In this document: piece by piece, positions 59,075 to 64,000 of the stretch | Numbering within the stretch: position 1 is the first letter of the stretch | Layout of the letters: each line of letters begins with the position of its first letter | DNA from: Cricetomys ansorgei | Taxonomy: Eukaryota > Chordata > Mammalia > Rodentia > Nesomyidae | Reading direction: 5' to 3' | DNA length: 64,000 bases | Assembly (NCBI GenBank): GCA_026225945.1 | Contig: JAMJFZ010003163.1 | Coordinates: 17,219,501-17,283,500 of the forward strand | Position numbers and translations under genes: made by a program | Notes under the pieces: model-generated | Seen by the model: only the letters and a program-made list of their open reading frames with translations | What the model was told of the DNA's origin: nothing | The model's database searches: none

Positions 59075-59500
59075 GAAGTTCCTTGCATGATGAGAACTGA
59101 GTGTTGGAGCTACCCACTGTTATATTTAGGACCTGTGCTCCCTTTCATGTCTGTTAGAGTTTAATTTATCAGCTATCATAATAGTTACATCAGCTCATTT
59201 TCAGCTGCTGCTCACTTAATAGATTGACTTCCATTTGTTGTTTCAGTTTGTGGGTGTCTTTTGCCAGTGAGGTGTCTTTCTTGGGGACAACAAATAATAT
59301 TTGAATGCAATCATCTAATTTGTGTCTCTTTATTGGTAAGTTGAGGCTATTTAGGTTGGCGGTTATTATTTAGAGATGTCTACTAATTCCTATAATTTTA
59401 TTGGTATATTTTCTAGTTGGTTTACTGTGTTAGACAAGATCAGCTCTTCCCTAGCCCTCGTTTGTTCATCCTTTCTATTCATGAAATTCTTTCCTGGGGT
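59075..59500 (-). mobile_element. L1 ORF2 relic, antisense, segment 3
   Basis: The words gggtgtcttttgccagtgag, tgcaatcatctaatttgtg and aggctatttaggttggcgg are reversed L1 words that continue segment 2 across the inserted rodent repeat. Confidence 0.7.
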
Positions 59501-60284
59501 GTTATGATTCTGACTGTCCTTTACCAGCTCACCCAGAGGCAATGTCTAGCTCTCCATCTTACCCCTACTTCAAGAAAGGTACTTTATTATCTCCATGTCA
59601 TTCAGAAGGGGAATCCAAAACAGTGGAATGATTTCCTCGAGATCCCACCTTCTGTAAGTAACTAACACCCGATGGTTTGGCTTCTGAGCCTTTTCTCTTC
59701 GCCTCTCTGCTTTACTGCCGACTCTAAGTCCTTTCAGAAGAGTGGAAAGTAAGGCAAGCTTGGTATCTCTTCCCTGTGATTAACTATCACTGATGCCTAG
59801 GAGGTAGGCTGCCTTTCTAGTAAGATATATTAAGAAGTTAATATGAAACTTAAAGAGTCTTTCCTTCTGTGACCACATTAATCCTCTCGTTGGACATCTA
59901 AGCACTCACAGTAGCCAACTGTCTTGGCATCCATGCTTCAGGTTTCCCAAGTCTACTTGCAAGGAAATATTGAATTATACTGACTGCAGAATGCAATAGT
60001 TGTGCTGAATATACATTATCACACCAAACTGAACACCTTTCTGTCACCTTATGTCCAGAAGACAACCAAGGGCTCCCTTGGTCTTATTCTAAAGAGCAAA
60101 TAGATGTACTTTGTTTCAAAGCTGTGGTTAAGCTCACTGTAAACCACCAAGATGAAAGCAACTCTGCCCTGTCCTCTCTACATTTATAGAAATAATTCTA
60201 ATGACCTCATCTGCTTCCTGGCACATAGCCTAACATAAGGAGATCCCAGTCCTGCCCTTAGGGCTACTCTCTGTTACTTTAACT

Positions 60285-60655
60285 TTTCTCATCACTGGTA
60301 CCAAATACCTGGCCAAAAGCCACAAAGGGAGAAAGGGTTTCCTGTAGCTCATGGTTCAGAGATGTAGTCTGTAATGGCAGGGAAGGTGATGGTGAGGACA
60401 GGTGGAGAACACTTGGCTTCAAGGTGGGGGCCGAGAAGCAGGAAGGGAGGGACACGGGCACATAACAGGCTTTTTCACTTTAATCAGACTCCAGCTTGTA
60501 CAGCCTACACTTAGGGTGAGTGTTAATTACTCAAACTTTTCTGGAAACATCCTGGCAGACACAACCAAGGGTGCGCTTCATTTACGCTCTGTGTGTTTCT
60601 TAATCCAATCACGTTGACGGCCGTGATTGGCCACCACACTCTCCATGCCCTGGTT
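60285..60655 (+). repeat. rodent interspersed repeat, family not named
   Basis: The words accaaatacctggccaaaag, gagaaagggtttcctgtagc and gtaatggcagggaaggtgatg follow the pattern of the 58672 copy. The 3' boundary is vague. Confidence 0.5.
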
Positions 60656-61179
60656 TGGATGGGACTGGAGGATTGTTTATTCTAAACAAAAGGCAAAGGG
60701 AAAGGTTCTTTATTTTGCCTCTTTTTTCTGTTTCCTTCCATTATTTGTAGCATTTTCTGCTGGCAGCTTCAAAAAGACCAACAGAAGTGATATAAATTCA
60801 ATAGCAATGACTCACATCCTGAAGCCGACAGCACGCATAACTTCTCTTGTTAATTCTGAATGCAGTACGCACTCTGTTCGTGTCTCAGTTCTTAGCTGTT
60901 ACTTTTATGTGTGAAATGGATTTTTAATACAGTCCTTTCCCCTAAAATTATTAGCGTAATGAAGGTAACTATGAAAAGAGGAGGGTTAATTTATCACAGT
61001 AGTCAGCTGGCTGGCTTCAGTAGTTTGACATATATAAAATCTAGTCACAGAGGTGAAAATGCTCTCTATGGTTTTATAGAAACTGGAAAGATTATTGATT
61101 AGAAAATGAAATTCCTCTATTAAACGAGATAGAGGATAACATCCAGCATGATAATGTGGGAATTTTTTTTCTTTTTCAG

Positions 61180-61287
61180 CAACCAACCTTGTCAGATATG
61201 ACCATGTACGAAATGAATTTTTCTCTCCTTGTTGAGGACATGTTGAGAAATATTGACCAGCCAAAGTACAGACAGATCATTGTAGAG
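61180..61287 (+). CDS. Phkb: Phkb exon 31
   Basis: A 108-bp, phase 0-0 exon of 36 codons, about residues 966-1001: [19 protein letters not shown] then [17 protein letters not shown]. The donor is gtttgt, with T at +3 and +4, the same weak form as exon 25. Human PHKB reads DTLGNIDQPQ where this has [10 protein letters not shown], so Gly has become Arg. It is part of the C-terminal domain. Skipping would stay in frame. Confidence 0.97.
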
Positions 61288-61570
61288 GTTTGTATTTAAA
61301 AAAAAAAAAATGTAGGTCACCAAAGGCTTGCTTTTTGTCTGTTCCCTGAAGAATCAGAAAAAAATGCCCTCTCCCCTGAGACCAAGAACTCTGTCCATCC
61401 CCTGTCAGCTCCTCCAATAGAATCCTCAAGCAGACAGACATCCTTCACCTGAGTCAAAGCACGCCTACAGTTCTACTCCCTTGAACTCCCTCAGGTGGAA
61501 AAACCAAACAGACCAGCACCCAGCTGCACTCATCCCACAGCAGCCAGCTCATCAGCGATGCCGAAACAGC

Positions 61571-61622
61571 AGAGAGAGAGAGAGAGAGAGAGAGGAGGGA
61601 GAGGGAGGGAGAGAGAGGGAGA
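61571..61622 (+). repeat. (GA)n tract
   Basis: A GA run with GGAGG interruptions after about 24 bases. Confidence 0.95.
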
Positions 61623-62570
61623 AACGGGGAGGGATGTTTATATCCATTTAGTTATTAGCTTTTCTTAATTATAGAAACAATGTGCTACTATTGTAGAAAG
61701 TTGCAATGGCTCAAGAATTACGGGGAGCAAGAGCTCATTGCTGCTAGTTTTTTGAAGGACATTTTTCAAAACATCTGCCTATAAAGAGAAGACATTGTGC
61801 AGAGTGCTTAAGTACATGTATCTGTGCACACACATTCACACACTTGCCCTTCTGTCACCATAAAACATTGTACACTGAGCTCCCAGAATGGAGAATTTAG
61901 TGTATGGCCAGTCCTCCCACTGTCCCGTTCTCTGGAAGTGTCCCCATCAGACATTATATCCTTGCAAAAAAGTAATGTGTCTTATTGGCGTAGATGCTAT
62001 CCCCCTGCTCATCCCATTATTTCTGGCGCTACAGTCAAACCTGAGTGACATTCAGTCTCATTTATGATATCCCAGGATGTGGCATAGTCTTGTCCAGCCA
62101 TTCACATAGCACGTAGGAGGAGTGATGCAGAGACGAGGGTCTGGAAAGACAGGGTTGTTAGAAGGATGCTTTCCGTGTGCCATGCCCTCAGCCTGTCGTG
62201 TCCGGTGTCCAGGGCACACAGTGGACTTAAAACTTCTTCTTGTTGGTCTTTGATGACCTTGCTGCCTTTCCCCTGGCTGAAGAAATTTCTTTTAGAACTG
62301 CAGCACAAGTCCATAGTCTCTTGTCTAAAGCCTGTCCCACCCCATGGGTCTGCTACATGGCGACCCCTGAATTTTTCTGTGGTATCTTCAGGTTCTGTCT
62401 TGCAGCATTTAGGTAAGATGCACCCAGTAAAGTTCCTAAATTTAGGACTAGGAAGTCTGTTTCCTGGTTAGTGTACAAAGCATAAAGTTCACCAGAAGGT
62501 CCTTCCAATTACCACATATGTGGCCACAGTCTGTACATGGACATCTGTCATCTAAAATGAGCATTATAAC

Positions 62571-62726
62571 CCAGTTGTGGTGGTTCAGACCTTTAATCCC
62601 AGCACTTGGGAGGCAGAGGCTGGTGGATCTCTGTGAGTTCCAGGCCAGCCTGGTCTACATAGTGAGTTCCAGGACAGCCAGGACTATGTCCAGAAAATAA
62701 AAACTAATAATAAAATAAAATAAAAT
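62571..62726 (+). mobile_element. B1 SINE
   Basis: The words acctttaatcccagcacttg, ggaggcagaggctggtgg, tccaggccagcctggtctac and ttccaggacagccaggac are close to the B1 consensus. The tail is AAAAT-rich. Confidence 0.95.
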
Positions 62727-62736
62727 GATATTATAA

Positions 62737-62884
62737 GGGCTTGGAGAGATGGCTTAGTGGTTAAGAACACTTGCTCTCCTCCAGAGGCCCCAAGTTTGGT
62801 CCTCAGCATCCATATCAGGTGGCTCACAATTGCCTGTAACTCCAGCTCCAAGGGATCCAGTGCCTTCTGGCCTCTGTGGGCACT

Positions 62885-62915
<31 letters not shown>
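62737..62915 (+). mobile_element. B3-type SINE with (AC)n end
   Basis: The words gggcttggagagatggctta, gtggttaagaacacttgct, ggtggctcacaattgcctg and ggatccagtgccttctgg, followed by a 30-base AC run, mark a B3/B2-family SINE directly after a B1. Confidence 0.93.
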
Positions 62916-62918
<3 letters not shown>

Positions 62919-63266
62919 TTAAAATGAGCATCATTTCTGAGCATAAATCATAGTGTTACCAAATAGATAAAGGTTGATAAAGGAAAGCACTAGACCAATG
63001 AGCTTTCTCCCCATCCCCCAAATGCCATTTCTCTGTTACCAGTTTTATTTCATCGACTAAAAAGGTCTCTCTGTGGCTACAGGTATACCACGATAAATGT
63101 GCATTTTCCAAACAGAACATGGCTTCTAATTTTCAAAGTTAGGATTCTATCCAGAGATGTTTCTTATATGCAGTGCACTGCCCATCAGATCCAGTACTGA
63201 GACCCTGTCCAGACTTCGTTGCTGTTATGGTTCATGTCAGTGGCTTTCGATATCCATCTCTTCTAG

Positions 63267-63407
63267 TTACTAATGGTCGTGTCCATTGTGCTGGAAAGAA
63301 ACCCTGAACTAGAATTTCAAGACAAAGTGGATCTAGACAGACTGGTCAAAGAAGCATTCAACGAGTTTCAAAAAGATGAGAGTCGGCTAAAAGAAACAGA
63401 AAAACAA
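63267..63407 (+). CDS. Phkb: Phkb exon 32
   Basis: A 141-bp, phase 0-0 exon of 47 codons, about residues 1002-1048: [34 protein letters not shown] and [13 protein letters not shown]. The donor is gtaagt. It is nearly identical to human PHKB (human DQSRLKEIEKQ). The next and last exon, known in the family to carry a CAAX-type C-terminus, is not in the window. Confidence 0.97.
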
Positions 63408-64000
63408 GTAAGTAGAGAGGGCAGCATTCTGCAGAATGCTTTCATTGTCTCAGCTGTTGAAATGCTCTCTAATCTTATCATTTCACATCCCAAACAGATT
63501 TACAGAGTACAAAATAGAATGCTTGAGAGGCAGTCAGATGAGGAATTAATATTACTTTTTAGCTCATTACTAGTCAATTGAGCTATGAAGTTCTAACAAA
63601 AAAAAAAAGAGATCTAGAATGAGATAATTTTTTAATATGGTTGACAATTAAAATGTGTTTTGCTGGGGAGGATCCGCTGATTCCAGAAGGCTGTAAAATA
63701 AATTCAGAGGAAGATGGGAGTGGAGAACAGGCATTACTGGGGCTGTGTACTGTCTGATGTAGTCCCTTCTGGGCTCTCTGCTTAATATTGTATGCTCATC
63801 TATGAAAGGGTTCCCTGAGTAAATAAAAATTACTAACAAAGAGAAGGCTGCTAAAAATGTCTGCTTTTGTTTTATATGCTGAGAAGATGCCTTGGGAAAA
63901 TGAAAGCAAAGTCAGGAAGCTCATAATTTCCAGGAGGAAATCTTTCTGCAAATTTATTTCCCCCCTAGGCAGCTACTGATTTCACCTGTCAATTCAAAGG
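63408..64000 (+). other. Phkb: intron 32 (5' part)
   Basis: Non-coding up to the window edge. I looked for the start of the final exon (DDMTSFYN-like) and do not see it. There is one 13-base A-run near 63598 and nothing else that I recognise. Confidence 0.88.

Larger units (their letters stand above)
54422..61179 (+). other. Phkb: intron 30
   Basis: A 6.8-kb intron dominated by repeats: an unclassified rodent repeat (54812-55205), two successive L1 3'-tail segments (56250-57125), an antisense L1 body broken by later insertions (57128-59500) and another rodent repeat (60285-60655). 55210-56240, 59510-60280 and 60660-61170 show nothing that I recognise apart from short A-runs. Confidence 0.86.
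61288..63266 (+). other. Phkb: intron 31
   Basis: A 2.0-kb intron with a GA tract (61571-61622), a B1 (62571-62726) and a B3 ending in a CA run (62737-62915). 61630-62560 shows nothing that I recognise. The acceptor (catctcttctag) is adequate. Confidence 0.88.
1..64000 (+). other. Phkb: Phkb gene, internal part (exons 16-32 of about 33)
   Basis: The window lies inside the gene for the beta subunit of phosphorylase b kinase. This subunit is a large regulatory and scaffold protein of the cytosolic (alpha beta gamma delta)4 holoenzyme, which phosphorylates glycogen phosphorylase and couples calcium and PKA signals to glycogen breakdown. Seventeen exons give an uninterrupted protein when joined, closely matching the human PHKB protein as I remember it. 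They cover about residues 487-1048, the part after the N-terminal glucoamylase-like (GH15-type) domain, through the middle and most of the C-terminal region. Exon numbers here are inferred by counting from the human 33-exon model with mutually exclusive exons 26 and 27. The promoter, exons 1-15 and the last exon are outside. Loss of PHKB causes glycogen storage disease IXb in people. Residue numbers in later entries assume human muscle-isoform numbering. Confidence 0.96.

Overview
The window is a piece of a muroid rodent genome. B1, B2/B3-type, B4 and ID-type SINEs are scattered over both strands, together with rodent-type L1 3' tails, older mammalian MIR and L1M relics and many simple repeats. 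Coding DNA makes up only about 2.6 percent of the window. The exact species cannot be read from the sequence. The encoded protein differs at several residues from the human and mouse proteins as I remember them.

One gene explains all convincing coding sequence: Phkb, the beta regulatory subunit of phosphorylase b kinase, on the + strand. Seventeen exons can be placed with AG acceptors, GT donors and continuous reading phase. Counting back from the human 33-exon gene model they correspond to exons 16 to 32, roughly residues 487 to 1048 of a protein of about 1093. The window opens inside intron 15, which runs to 19901. It closes inside intron 32, so the last coding exon (about 45 residues, with the C-terminal CAAX-type end known for this family) lies outside.

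Layout: 1-19901 is intron 15, full of SINEs and old L1 pieces. 19902-30439 holds exons 16-24, moderately spaced. 32383-34624 holds exon 25 and two homologous 91-bp exons, 26 and 27, which are mutually exclusive alternatives. 37567-63407 holds exons 28-32, separated by large repeat-rich introns. The biggest are intron 28 (11.2 kb), intron 30 (6.8 kb, with a nested L1/rodent-repeat stack) and intron 29 (5.2 kb, with an ancient L1 relic).

The points most worth a second look are: (1) the mutually exclusive exon pair, where inclusion or skipping of both exons runs into a stop codon; (2) intron 20, whose 333 bases stay open and in frame between exons 20 and 21; (3) a long CT tract just downstream of exon 27 and a TTTTA tract just upstream of exon 28, both placed where they could influence splicing; and (4) several well-preserved repeat events, namely a B1 in a MIR with target-site duplication, a perfect 45-bp tandem duplication and nested insertions in an L1. 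I found no gene on the - strand, no RNA gene beyond tRNA-derived SINEs, and no system clearly new to biology.
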